From an uncultured Chlorobiaceae bacterium (lineage in GTDB: Bacteria; Bacteroidota; Chlorobiia; Chlorobiales; Chlorobiaceae), in NCBI GenBank assembly GCA_903869365.1, contig CAIPYV010000042.1, forward strand, positions 1 through 42,686: DNA of 42,686 nt. Direction: 5' to 3'. The notes beneath the pieces were generated by a model that did no database searches, had not been told where the DNA came from, and was given only the letters and a program-made list of their open reading frames with translations. Every line of letters begins with the position of its first letter. Positions within the stretch are counted from its first letter, which is position 1. Shown piece after piece: positions 16,460 to 25,482 of this stretch. The position numbers and the translations under genes were made by a program.

Positions 16460-17425
16460 GTGACGAATAACAGATATTTAAAAGAAAAATCGTATTCTTG
16501 CATTCAAGCAAACAACATCCTTAGTGCAAAAATTATGAATGTCCTCGAACCTAATAATACTGCCGCCAGTTTTCGAAATATCGTAAAAAGAGAAATTAGC
16601 AAAGAAGGATTTAAAATAAATATTGTCGGCTTGCTTGCCTCCGAAGATCCGGCTTCAATAACCTATTCCGAATACGCACGGAATGGATGCGATGATGTCG
16701 GCATTACCTTTAATTTGATCATGGTGAACCCCGATTCGATCAAGCAAATACTTTCAGAGGCAAATAGTGATCATACCGTTCACGGAATATTTATATATTA
16801 CCCCATTTGGAACGATTATCGGGACGCAGAAATTCGGAATATGGTCTCACCTCATAAGGATGTCGAAGGTCTCACCTCTTATTGGATAAGCAAACTGTAT
16901 GCTAATGATCGTTTTGATGATACAGAACAAAGAAACAAGGCGATACTTCCGTGTACCCCGCTGGCAATTATTAAATTGCTGGAAGAAACGGAATCTTATG
17001 TGCAAATCGGACTGCCTTTCAGAGGACAGACGGTCACTATTTTTAATCGTTCAGAAGTTGTAGGAAGGCCGCTTGCCTATATGCTTTCCAATGATGGCGC
17101 AAAAGTTTATTCCTTTGATATCAATGGCGGTATTGTTGTTGATATTTCGGACTCTCAAAAGGAAAATATCGCTGTGACACGCGCTGAGGCTTTAAAAAAT
17201 TCTGATATCGTTATAACAGGAGTGCCGTCAAGAAACTTTGACAAGATCAGGGCTGATGAATTGAAACCTGGAGCGATTTGCCTCAATTTTTCTTCAGTGC
17301 AGAATTTTGAACTGGATGCAAAGGAAAGGGCTACTCTCTACATTCCGCGCGTCGGCACTATGACAGTGGCCATGTGTATGCGTAATGCCCTGCAGCTCTA
17401 TCGCAATTATCATCACAGCAAATAA
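16460..17425 (+). CDS. MTD1-like NAD-dependent methylenetetrahydrofolate dehydrogenase
   Basis: The 321-residue protein belongs to the FolD superfamily but matches the yeast MTD1 branch best: LLASEDPAS, HKDVEGLTSYWISKLY, ILPCTPLAIIKLLE, FNRSEVVGRPLAYMLSNDGA, VVITGVPS-like VITGVPSRNF and the C-terminal IPRVGTMTVAMCMRN. The position of the FolD catalytic Lys (Y...K...C) aligns with Ala in YSEYARNGC, so cyclohydrolase activity is unlikely. MTD1 enzymes oxidise 5,10-methylene-THF with NAD only. The start at GTG 16460 keeps the N-terminal helix; an ATG at residue 26 is possible but would truncate it. It is a lone gene, convergent with the HAD phosphatase. Whether a normal FolD exists elsewhere cannot be seen. 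Confidence 0.85.
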   Translation: MTNNRYLKEKSYSCIQANNILSAKIMNVLEPNNTAASFRNIVKREISKEGFKINIVGLLASEDPASITYSEYARNGCDDVGITFNLIMVNPDSIKQILSEANSDHTVHGIFIYYPIWNDYRDAEIRNMVSPHKDVEGLTSYWISKLYANDRFDDTEQRNKAILPCTPLAIIKLLEETESYVQIGLPFRGQTVTIFNRSEVVGRPLAYMLSNDGAKVYSFDINGGIVVDISDSQKENIAVTRAEALKNSDIVITGVPSRNFDKIRADELKPGAICLNFSSVQNFELDAKERATLYIPRVGTMTVAMCMRNALQLYRNYHHSK

Positions 17426-17447
17426 CTCGATCGGGGCTATGTAAATC

Positions 17448-18473
17448 CTATTTCGTTTTCCAGACAGTTTTAAATTCCTGGGCCATATTCACAAGCTTCC
17501 ATTTATTGACGGACAAGGAGTCCCTCCAGGCAGGAACTGAATCTCCATGATATGGTGGGTATGCATACTCGCGAACTGAATCATCATGATTAAGTAACAA
17601 TGCAATATTAGGGTATTTGTTTGTTGCTGTTAAATGAAACATTCCAAAATCGCCATTGGTATTTCCAAAAGCAAATACAGGCTTTTTACCAATTTTTGAA
17701 TAAATATTTATACTTTTTTCATCTTTATTATTTAATGGAGAGGAAATACCTTTATGGATAATAAATAATGTTTCATGATCACTTTGCTTATAAACAGGCC
17801 TTAAAATCTGGCGCGTGCCGATAAGATGTGCTCTGTCCAAATTAATTATTTGCGGACAAACGCTCCATATAACCCCTTGTATTGAACCTGAAACAATATA
17901 AACAGTGAATTTATTTTGCTTCAAATAACGTATCAATTCAAGCATAGGCTGATAAAACATATTTGCCAGAATGATATTATATTTTTTATCTTTTGTTGTT
18001 GTTAAATACGACCGGGCCGAATGTACATAAGTTTCATGGTCAACTCCTTCATAAGCTTTCCAGACCATTGAGTCGATATAGTTGTAGTAAGGTGCTTTTG
18101 TGAAGTTGACCAAGTTGTTTACAACTGATGTATCTGCCGGGTTTGCTTCAAGTTTTTTTGCATACTTGTATTCCGTATAGTGTGACAGTTCCGGATTTTT
18201 TGCGGATTTCTGGTTTAAACCATCAATCGCAGCATACATTTCAAACCACAAGGGAGCTTCGCAGGCAATGGTTCCATCCAAATCGAAAACAGCAATACGA
18301 TCTTCAACAGGAATTTTCTTTTTTGCTGTGTCGACAAAATCTAAAATTGATTTTTTTATCGGAGTATCATTCCATGAGGGTATCGGTTCACAGCTTGCTT
18401 TATCGTTGGGGAGCAAACAGCAAAACAGTAATGCAGCGAATATTGTCAAGAGGTAACAATTATTGTTTTTCAT
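17448..18473 (-). CDS. Exported HAD-superfamily phosphatase
   Basis: The 341-residue protein starts with a signal sequence (MKNNNCYLLTIFAALLFCCLL), possibly of lipoprotein type. HAD motifs are present in order: motif I FDLDGT with two Asp, motif II VSGS, the motif III Lys probably in FIIHKG, and motif IV FGNTNGDFGM. The spacing and cap resemble phosphoserine phosphatase-like proteins found in periplasmic phosphatase families. It would act outside the cytoplasm on an unknown phosphomonoester. Its 3' end faces the folate gene 22 bases away. It reads in the same direction as the carboxyltransferase operon, but a 165-base gap and a hairpin separate them. Confidence 0.82.
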   Translation of the reverse strand: MKNNNCYLLTIFAALLFCCLLPNDKASCEPIPSWNDTPIKKSILDFVDTAKKKIPVEDRIAVFDLDGTIACEAPLWFEMYAAIDGLNQKSAKNPELSHYTEYKYAKKLEANPADTSVVNNLVNFTKAPYYNYIDSMVWKAYEGVDHETYVHSARSYLTTTKDKKYNIILANMFYQPMLELIRYLKQNKFTVYIVSGSIQGVIWSVCPQIINLDRAHLIGTRQILRPVYKQSDHETLFIIHKGISSPLNNKDEKSINIYSKIGKKPVFAFGNTNGDFGMFHLTATNKYPNIALLLNHDDSVREYAYPPYHGDSVPAWRDSLSVNKWKLVNMAQEFKTVWKTK

Positions 18474-18609
18474 CGCTTTATTTTTTTAAATAAGAGTGAT
18501 GTGAACCGGCAAAATTGTCCTTGCTGTAATTTATAAAAAAAAACTATTATTCCGGCTTACGGGAGAAGCTCTGAAGGTATTAAAGTTGCAGTGTTCTCTC
18601 TTTCTTCCC

Positions 18610-18625
18610 CTCCAGCGGGCTGGAG
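18610..18625. terminator. Hairpin after the carboxyltransferase operon
   Basis: CTCCAGC-GG-GCTGGAG is a perfect 7-bp stem just beyond the stop of the biotin carrier gene (18639), extended by C/G pairs after a one-base bulge. No long T run follows on the operon strand, so termination activity is only moderately supported. Confidence 0.45.
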
Positions 18626-18638
18626 AGGGTGAGAAGTT

Positions 18639-19034
18639 TTACACAAATTCGATGAGCGCCTGGCCGCTTTTCACTGCTTCTCCTGGTGATGCCAGGATTT
18701 TTTTTACGGTTCCTTCCGTATGTGCTGTAATATTTGTCTCCATCTTCATGGCTTCCAGCACCACAAGCAGATCGTCAACCTGGAGCGTTTGCCCAACCTG
18801 GACATTAACCCTCTGCACAATCCCTGCAATGGGACTGCGGCAGACCTTATCGTCGGGTAGACCGTCAGCAACGGGCTGTATTGCCATCGGTTGGGGCGAG
18901 GGCGCGATTACCTGCTTCGACTGAATGGTGGAAGTCAGCTCCTGGAACGATTCCGGTGTGCGGATTTCCTCTCCTTCCAGGACATCAACGTCAACGATAT
19001 ATTTTTTTCCGTCTATGGTCAAGATCAACTGCAC
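18639..19034 (-). CDS. Biotin carboxyl carrier protein (transcarboxylase 1.3S-like)
   Basis: The 131-residue protein has an N-terminal ~35 residues typical of carboxylase carriers (LILTIDGKKYIVDVDV), a Pro/Ala/Gln linker and a C-terminal biotinyl domain with the biotinylation motif EAMKMET (Lys biotinylated) and a mirror half ending GQALIEFV. It carries CO2 between active sites. It is the last gene of a minus-strand operon behind the 5S-like, 12S-like and OadG-like genes, 11 bases after the latter. This mirrors the three-subunit transcarboxylase of propionibacteria and sodium-pump decarboxylases. Confidence 0.92.
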   Translation of the reverse strand: MQLILTIDGKKYIVDVDVLEGEEIRTPESFQELTSTIQSKQVIAPSPQPMAIQPVADGLPDDKVCRSPIAGIVQRVNVQVGQTLQVDDLLVVLEAMKMETNITAHTEGTVKKILASPGEAVKSGQALIEFV

Positions 19035-19045
19035 AGTACAATTCC

Positions 19046-19255
19046 TTATTTAGTGGTGCTGAAGGTATGTGATGACTGGATGGAGACACGCCCTAATTGA
19101 GACCAGGAACTTGGTCCCTGGTTGCTGATGAAGCGGGCCCGACGTATCCGGACATTTTTTCCCAGATAGGCGGCGATAGCAGCCGACATGATAACCAGCA
19201 GCTCCTGAGTTATTTTTGGCTCATGGGTAATGGGCTCAGAATTGGTTGTTTCCAT
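19046..19255 (-). CDS. OadG/decarboxylase delta-like small subunit lacking a membrane anchor
   Basis: A 69-residue product. The core IMSAAIAAYLGKNVRIRRARF followed by SSWSQLGRVSIQSSHTF fits the C-terminal half of OadG/methylmalonyl-CoA decarboxylase delta subunits (AI.AAI..YLG...I.....W...GR). The N-terminal transmembrane helix of OadG is not present and no longer frame supplies it, so the gene is either a natural short form or truncated. No clear ribosome site precedes ATG 19255. It sits 10 bases after the 12S-like gene and 11 before the carrier. A role as an assembly scaffold is inference. Confidence 0.6.
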   Translation of the reverse strand: METTNSEPITHEPKITQELLVIMSAAIAAYLGKNVRIRRARFISNQGPSSWSQLGRVSIQSSHTFSTTK

Positions 19256-19265
19256 TGGAATAGAG

Positions 19266-20810
19266 TTAAAGTGGAATCAGCCCGTGTTTCTTCTGGGGTC
19301 TGAATTCCCGTTTGGAATGGAGAAAATCGAGTGACATGGCCAGATAGCGGCGCGTTTCAGCCGGCTCGATGATATCATCCACCTGAAAGTGTGCGGCTGC
19401 AGCGTAAGGGGTGGCAAAGGTTTCGCGATACTCCTTGACCAGCTCCTGGCGGCGTAAAACGGGATCGTCCGCTGTTTTGATCTCGTTGCGAAAGATAACG
19501 TCTACAGCACCATCGGCACCCATGACGGCGATCTCCGCAGAAGGCCACGAAACGACTCTGTCAGCATCAAGGTCCTTGCTGCACATAGCCAGATAAGCTC
19601 CACCATAGGCTTTGCGGAGTACCACGGTGATTTTTGGTACGGTGGCAGCAGAGTAGGCGAAGAGCATTTTGGCGCCATGCCGTATAATTCCGCCGTACTC
19701 CTGTTCGACGCCGGGCAGAAAGCCGGGAACATCAACAAAGGTGATGAGAGGTATGTTGAAGGCATTGCAGAATCTGATGAAGCGGGCAGCCTTGTCCGAA
19801 GCGTTGATGTCGAGCACTCCAGCCATGACGTTGGGCTGGTTGGCTACAATTCCGACCGCACGACCCTGAAGACGGGCAAAACCAATGACGATGTTGGCGG
19901 CAAATGAGGACTGCACCTCCATGAAATCGGCTTTATCCACAATATGGCCTATAACTTCCCGGACGTCGTACCGCTGTTTAGGGTCAAGAGGAATAACAGT
20001 ATTAAGACGTTTGTCCGGAATGATAATATCGTCCGCCTCCAGCTGGGGTGAATCCTCCAGATTATTGGACGGGAGAAATGACAGCAGGCGCTTGCAGATG
20101 GCAATGGCATCCAGATCATCTTCGGCGATGAAATGAACCACCCCCGAGTTGTTCATCTGGGCGATCGGTCCTCCCAGCTCCTCTGCAGTGACCACTTCAC
20201 CGGTTACCGCCTTGATGACCGAGGGACCAGTGATGAACATCCGTGCAGCACGGGTCTGGATAATGAAGTCGGTCAAGGCCGGGCTGTAGGCCGCGCCACC
20301 CGCACAGGGTCCGCAGATGATAGATATTTGCGGCACGACTCCAGAGAGCATCACGTTGTTGTAAAAGACCTTGCCGTAGCCGGAAAGACTGTCGATACCC
20401 TCTTGGATACGGGCGCCTCCTGAGTCATTGATCATGATGAAGGGCGAGCCGGTCTTGAGCGACGACTGCATCATCTGCACTATTTTATTACAGTGAGCTT
20501 CACCGGCCGACCCGCCGACAACAGTGAAATCCTGACTGGCAACATGCACCAGTCTTCCGTTGATAGTGCCAGGCCCGGTGACGACACCATCCGCCGCCAT
20601 CTCCTTGTCCGTCATCCCGAAGTTTGTGCAGCGGTGTTTGGCAAAAAGTCCTGATTCCTGAAAACTGTCCTGATCAAGGAGTGCGCCGATACGTTCACGT
20701 GCACTCAGACTGCCTGCCTCGTGCTGGCGATCGATTTTGTCCTGTCCGCCTCCCAATTGCAACGTCTCTTTCCGCTGATTCAGATCCTGTACTATCTCTT
20801 CTATATTCAT
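19266..20810 (-). CDS. Acyl-CoA carboxyltransferase subunit (PccB/MmdA/12S type)
   Basis: ATG 20810 (MNIEEIVQDL) is chosen over 20828 because GGGA precedes it and family homology begins there. The ~514-residue protein is a full crotonase-fold carboxyltransferase: SLSARERIGALLD, SQDFTVVGGSAGE, INDSGGARIQEGIDSL, ICGPCAGGAAYSPALTDF, TGPSVIKAVTGE, VANQPNVMAGVLDINASDKA, VDVPGFLPGVEQEYGGIIRHG, LRKAYGGAYLAM. It transfers carboxyl between biotin and propionyl/methylmalonyl-CoA (or a related acyl-CoA). It lies 35 bases after the 5S-like gene in the same operon and ends with the usual KHGLIPL tail. All catalytic regions look intact. Confidence 0.93.
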   Translation of the reverse strand: MNIEEIVQDLNQRKETLQLGGGQDKIDRQHEAGSLSARERIGALLDQDSFQESGLFAKHRCTNFGMTDKEMAADGVVTGPGTINGRLVHVASQDFTVVGGSAGEAHCNKIVQMMQSSLKTGSPFIMINDSGGARIQEGIDSLSGYGKVFYNNVMLSGVVPQISIICGPCAGGAAYSPALTDFIIQTRAARMFITGPSVIKAVTGEVVTAEELGGPIAQMNNSGVVHFIAEDDLDAIAICKRLLSFLPSNNLEDSPQLEADDIIIPDKRLNTVIPLDPKQRYDVREVIGHIVDKADFMEVQSSFAANIVIGFARLQGRAVGIVANQPNVMAGVLDINASDKAARFIRFCNAFNIPLITFVDVPGFLPGVEQEYGGIIRHGAKMLFAYSAATVPKITVVLRKAYGGAYLAMCSKDLDADRVVSWPSAEIAVMGADGAVDVIFRNEIKTADDPVLRRQELVKEYRETFATPYAAAAHFQVDDIIEPAETRRYLAMSLDFLHSKREFRPQKKHGLIPL

Positions 20811-20845
20811 GGTGTCCCGACTATGCACTGATATTCATATTATAA

Positions 20846-22345
20846 TTATTGGTATGGCGTTACAGTCACCTTATGCTGCCGCCCGCTTAGAGTCACGGAA
20901 TAGGTGATGGGTCCGGTTATTGCCCCCTGATGGCCTTCTGCAGGTTGTGTTTCCGATTCGCCAGTCTCAGGGTTTCTTCCCAGGTTTCGAGGTCCTTCGT
21001 GGCGTTCGGCAAAAAATTTAGGTGCCACCTGCGGGAACATGGCATAGGTCAGCACATCTTCCGTTCTGCCGTTGCATCCGGTAAGAGCAAGAGCAGCCGA
21101 ACGGAGCTTGTCCCACTCCGGCTTCAGGAGATTTGCCGGACGGCAGTGAATCTGTTTTTTGTGGGCATGCTCGTGTGCCATTTGAACAACCTCAGGATTT
21201 TTTTCCCCCGGTACTGCGCCGTAATAACCAAGCATGAGATCGGCAAATTCGCCGGTCAGCACCTTGTACCTTCCCATAAGCACATTCAGCACTGCCTGCG
21301 TACCGACGATCTGACTGCTCGGAGTTACAAGGGGAACATAGCCGGTATCCTTGCGGACACGAGGGATCTCTTCCAGTACCTCTTTCATCCGATCACCTGC
21401 ACCCTGCTGCTTGAGCTGATTCTCCATGTTGGAAAGCATGCCGCCGGGGATCTGGCTCTTGAAGATCTCAGTCTCCACTCCGGTGACTTGTGAGAGAAAC
21501 TCTCGGTAACGTCCCAGCATCGTCATGAAATGACTCTTGACCTTCTGTACCTTCTCCATGTTGACCCGGGTGGTGTACCCTGTGCCTTCCAGCATTTCAA
21601 TGAAGCTTTCGGTAGGGTTATGCCCTGGTCCCAGACTCATGGAGCTGATTGCGGTATCAACGCAATCCACTCCCGCTTCAACCGCCTTCATCAGGCTGAC
21701 CAGAGTAACGCCAGTGGTAGCATGAACATGGAGATGAACGCGAAGCTCATTTCCGCATGCCTCTTTAATTCCCTTGACCAGATCAAAGGCTGCCTGAGGC
21801 TTGATGAGGGCGGCCATGTCCTTGATGCAGAGTGAGTCGACTCCCATATCCTGAAGTCTTCGAGCCTGGTCGACAAAAAGTTGTGTGGTGTGAATGGGGC
21901 TGACGGTGTAGCAGATCGTGCCCTGAGCGTGCTTGCCGGCTTTTTTGACGGCACGTACCGAGGTCTCTATATTTCTCAGGTCATTGAGGGCGTCGAAAAT
22001 GCGGAAGACGTCCATACCGTTTTCTGCCGACTTGTTGCAGAATCTCTCCACCACTTCATCCTGATAATGGCGATACCCAAGCAGATTCTGGCCGCGCAGC
22101 AGCATCTGCAATGGGGTTTTCGGCATAAGCCTCTTAAAGGTGCGCAACCGCTCCCACGGGTCTTCATTCAGAAAACGGATGCATGAGTCATAAGTAGCCC
22201 CACCCCAACACTCCAGCGACCAGTAGCCGGCATCGTCAAGGTCTGCACAAGCTCCGGTCATATCCTCAATTCCAAGCCTGGTGGCAATCAGGCTCTGGTG
22301 TGCGTCCCGAAGGGCAAGCTCGGTAATATCAATGATTCGATTTAT
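20846..22345 (-). CDS. OadA/PycB/transcarboxylase 5S-type carboxyltransferase, apparent ATA start
   Basis: The reading frame is homologous back to 22345 (ITELALRDAHQSLIATRLG), giving ~500 residues. The first ATG, at 22261, would remove the essential LRDAHQS metal-site motif. At 22345 the codon is ATA, seven bases after AAGGAG (22353-22358), exactly where an ATG would be expected. The TIM barrel has SLCIKDMA (carbamylated Lys), LHVHATTG (metal His pair) and DTAISSMSLGPGHNPTE, followed by the C-terminal PYC/OADA domain. No fused biotin domain; the carrier is separate. It moves carboxyl between biotin and pyruvate/oxaloacetate. First gene of the operon; poor initiation at AUA would lower its yield. 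Confidence 0.9.
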   Translation of the reverse strand: MNRIIDITELALRDAHQSLIATRLGIEDMTGACADLDDAGYWSLECWGGATYDSCIRFLNEDPWERLRTFKRLMPKTPLQMLLRGQNLLGYRHYQDEVVERFCNKSAENGMDVFRIFDALNDLRNIETSVRAVKKAGKHAQGTICYTVSPIHTTQLFVDQARRLQDMGVDSLCIKDMAALIKPQAAFDLVKGIKEACGNELRVHLHVHATTGVTLVSLMKAVEAGVDCVDTAISSMSLGPGHNPTESFIEMLEGTGYTTRVNMEKVQKVKSHFMTMLGRYREFLSQVTGVETEIFKSQIPGGMLSNMENQLKQQGAGDRMKEVLEEIPRVRKDTGYVPLVTPSSQIVGTQAVLNVLMGRYKVLTGEFADLMLGYYGAVPGEKNPEVVQMAHEHAHKKQIHCRPANLLKPEWDKLRSAALALTGCNGRTEDVLTYAMFPQVAPKFFAERHEGPRNLGRNPETGESETQPAEGHQGAITGPITYSVTLSGRQHKVTVTPYQ

Positions 22346-22352
22346 GGTAACT

Positions 22353-22358
22353 CTCCTT
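22353..22358 (-). promoter_or_regulatory. Ribosome binding site that fixes the ATA start
   Basis: AAGGAG on the minus strand, seven bases before ATA 22345 and over 90 bases before the first in-frame ATG (22261). It argues that translation was designed to begin at 22345 and that ATG there has become ATA. Confidence 0.7.
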
Positions 22359-22507
22359 GATAATATTTAGTCCTGACCATTGCGTATCTCAACAGTTTTC
22401 TACAAAAAAAAGTTTGCAAAACGTCATGGTACTTCAACGGTTACTCCGGTTTTTTTAGGGCAACCAAATGTTGGGCGAATATAATGAACTTTTCCCTTTT
22501 CCATAGT

Positions 22508-23074
22508 TCAAATTCCAAACCATGCAAGCACGCCGAAAATCACGCCGACACTGGCACATGTCAAGCTTGCATACTCCAGCCATTTGCGGCGCGTCAAGAT
22601 AGTTATTGCCGCAAGTGAAATGGCAATCTGCAGCATTGTTACCCCAGTAGCCCATCGATGGTGGGAATGCATGAACTTTTCGGAGTGTTCATCAGCCTCA
22701 AGCGAGAGTTTTTCTGTAGCCTCAGCTTTCTTTTTAATCTCTGCTTTTTCCGCGACGTAACGCGCAATATCCTTTTTTTTCTCTTCCTGCTCTTTACTCG
22801 TGGTAACCTTGCTTGCCAGCTCCGCTATATTCTGCTTACTGCTTTTGGCCTGATAGTAGTTCCATTGATTAGCCGCTTCAGTTTTCTTGATAGCCGCTTC
22901 ATTTTTCATCATGATCGCCTCACTAAGCGTAAAACTGGCCTCATAAGAGAGTAACGCACCCAAAGTAGCCATGATCGCAGTCATGACGGCAATTTGGTTA
23001 TTGAACCCTTTCCCAGCTTCACCACCTTCCAGAACCTCTTCATGCGGCCCTTTCACCTCAAATTCCTCACCCAT
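22508..23074 (-). CDS. DUF4337-family membrane protein
   Basis: A 188-residue protein with one hydrophobic helix near the N-terminus (IAVMTAIMATLGALLSYEA), a long charged coiled-coil (KNEAAIKKTEAANQWNYYQ, then Lys/Glu-rich) and two C-terminal helices (VTMLQIAISLAAITIL and a final VGVIFGVLAWFGI). The NQWNYYQAKS motif and layout are those of DUF4337, whose function is unknown. The helical middle probably lies on one face of the inner membrane. It stands alone between the carboxyltransferase operon and modA. Confidence 0.82.
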   Translation of the reverse strand: MGEEFEVKGPHEEVLEGGEAGKGFNNQIAVMTAIMATLGALLSYEASFTLSEAIMMKNEAAIKKTEAANQWNYYQAKSSKQNIAELASKVTTSKEQEEKKKDIARYVAEKAEIKKKAEATEKLSLEADEHSEKFMHSHHRWATGVTMLQIAISLAAITILTRRKWLEYASLTCASVGVIFGVLAWFGI

Positions 23075-23197
23075 TACAGTCTCCTTTTCTTATGATTAAT
23101 GTGAGGAAAGAAAATAACGTTTTTCCAACATCATTCATGTTCTCAATTGGAGACAGTTACAGCGAATTTGTTTATACCATAAAGTGCGTTGTTATTG

Positions 23198-23245
23198 CCC
23201 CTATTTCTCTTATAAGTCCTATGAGGCCTATATCTCCTATTTTTT
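23198..23245. repeat. CCTAT-rich intergenic repeat
   Basis: Just past the modA stop, four CCTAT words alternate with ATAAG/GAGG words (TATAAGTCCTATGAGGCCTA) and end in a T run. The words recur in the hairpins at 39254-39289 and 42484-42532. It is likely a degenerate member of the same dispersed repeat and may also terminate transcription. Confidence 0.45.
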
Positions 23246-23248
23246 CAA

Positions 23249-23986
23249 TTACTTCAGCGCAAACCCAAATTTACCGAGAACCGATTTTGCCTCATCTCCC
23301 TGCAGGAAAGCATGAAAAGCTTTAGCCTCATCGCTTTTTGCTCCTTTATTAGTAACCGCCATCGGATAGACAACTCTTGAATAAAGCTCCTGAGGTACCG
23401 TAAAGAGCAGTTTTGATTTTTGAGCCACCAAGGCATCGGTTTTGTAGACAAAAGCACCATCCACCTCACCCAGTTCTGCATACAGAAGGCACTCACGGAC
23501 ATCTTTAGCCATGACAAGCTTGCTTGTAAGCTGAGCGGCAACGCCGGATTTTGTCATTGCAGCCATTGCATATTCACCGGCAGGCACACTTTTAGGGCTT
23601 CCGATGGCAATCTTATCAAGTTTCGGCAGATCCTGCATCGAGTTTACTTTTTTACTTGTTGTCCCTGCAAAGACCAGAGAGTTGTAGGTAAACGTCTTGA
23701 TACTTGAGGCATCGACCAGTTTCTTGGTGTTCAGGTAATCCACCCATTCAGTGTTTGCTGAAATAAACAGGTCTGCAGGGCCGCCGTTTTCGATCTGTCC
23801 TGCAAGAGTTCCTGACGGGCCGAAGTTTTTCAGAAAAACAGTTCCGGGGTGTTTCGCCGAGTAACTTGCTGTCAGTTCATTGATCACCTCTTTAAGACTT
23901 GCTGCCACTGAAAGGTTCAGTTCACCGGCCATGACCGGCGCAGCCATCATCAAGAGGGCAAAACATAAGACGGTGATCTTTTTCAT
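23249..23986 (-). CDS. modA: Molybdate-binding periplasmic protein ModA
   Basis: The signal peptide MKKITVLCFALLMMAAPVMAGE fixes the likely start at 23986; an ATG at 24010 would add eight residues. Neither has a clear ribosome site. The mature part has the ModA pattern: LSVAASLKEVINEL (oxyanion Ser), FGPSGTLAGQIENGGPADLF, IGSPKSVPAGEYA, LGEVDGAFVYKTDAL. It delivers molybdate to the ModBC transporter, but neither modB nor modC follows in this window. A ModE-like operator lies ~80 bases upstream and modE is 3.4 kb away. Molybdate supply fits the neighbouring nitrogenase gene. Confidence 0.9.
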   Translation of the reverse strand: MKKITVLCFALLMMAAPVMAGELNLSVAASLKEVINELTASYSAKHPGTVFLKNFGPSGTLAGQIENGGPADLFISANTEWVDYLNTKKLVDASSIKTFTYNSLVFAGTTSKKVNSMQDLPKLDKIAIGSPKSVPAGEYAMAAMTKSGVAAQLTSKLVMAKDVRECLLYAELGEVDGAFVYKTDALVAQKSKLLFTVPQELYSRVVYPMAVTNKGAKSDEAKAFHAFLQGDEAKSVLGKFGFALK

Positions 23987-24089
23987 TGCTTGAGTCATTG
24001 TTGTGTGCATGGTTGTTTTGTTGGTGTTGTAATTGCTTTTGCTCGTACTCGTACTTTCTTTCAGGTAATCGCAGATTGCGTACTCTATT

Positions 24090-24113
24090 CGTTATAACAT
24101 TATCTACATATCG
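24090..24113 (-). promoter_or_regulatory. ModE-like operator upstream of modA
   Basis: The 24 bases begin CGTTATA and end CTACATATCG. This resembles the enterobacterial modA operator recognised by molybdate-bound ModE (CGTTATA...CTACATAACG, as I recall it). It is ~80 bases upstream of the modA start, next to possible promoter words, so repression at high molybdate is expected. A ModE protein is encoded at 27373-28179. Confidence 0.55.
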
Positions 24114-24449
24114 ATATTGAAAACCAAGAATTTTTTTTAAAAAAATCATTCCTTCATCCATGTGCGGTAAGCCTCTTTAAGCGCAGAACCGGAAAGATTC
24201 CATTGATGGAAAGAGCTGTTCTTTTTTCAGAAGATAGGGTCATCCACGCCGACGACCTTCGCTTGTCACTGCAGACACCAGTTCTTTCGACTGCAGTTAC
24301 TCAAAAACTCTTACGGCAAAACTGGACACTATTTCATAACATAACCACTTACGTATAATACATTTATGTAGTTTATTGCAGCTTTTTCTACTTGAATGTT
24401 GTCATTTACTGCAATGATATGATGTTCGTCCAGAGCTTCTCCACCTTCC

Positions 24450-24465
24450 TGTTGAAAACATAACA
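24450..24465. promoter_or_regulatory. NifA-type upstream activator site (TGT-N10-ACA)
   Basis: TGT at 24450-24452 and ACA at 24463-24465 are separated by exactly ten bases. The site is ~100 bases upstream of a sigma-54 promoter, the usual position for enhancer binding. The pattern is short enough to occur by chance in a region this size, so its support comes mainly from position. Confidence 0.4.
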
Positions 24466-24554
24466 TTGTATGACCAGCCTAAAACCCTTCTGTATCAAGG
24501 TCTTGGGGAATCATCCTTTTTCTATTGCATCATAATTGGTGTTTCATCACGATT

Positions 24555-24571
24555 TTGGCTGGCTTCTTGCT
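24555..24571 (+). promoter_or_regulatory. Sigma-54 (-24/-12) promoter of nifH
   Basis: TTGGCTGGCTTCTTGCT has GG (24557-24558) and GC (24569-24570) separated by ten bases, the defining spacing, within the words TTGGC and TTGCT. Transcription would start near 24582, ~77 bases before the nifH ATG. Confidence 0.65.
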
Positions 24572-24646
24572 GTAAATATTAATAATAATTAAGGGTTTTT
24601 CCTGAGAAATCCTGAAAATATGATACTTTCCGCTATAATAACCTGA

Positions 24647-25480
<834 letters not shown>

Positions 25481-25482
<2 letters not shown>

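Noticed and set aside
24359-24370. TACAT-TT-ATGTA palindrome as a second ModE site
   Set aside because: It lacks the flanking CG and the required spacing; too short to claim.
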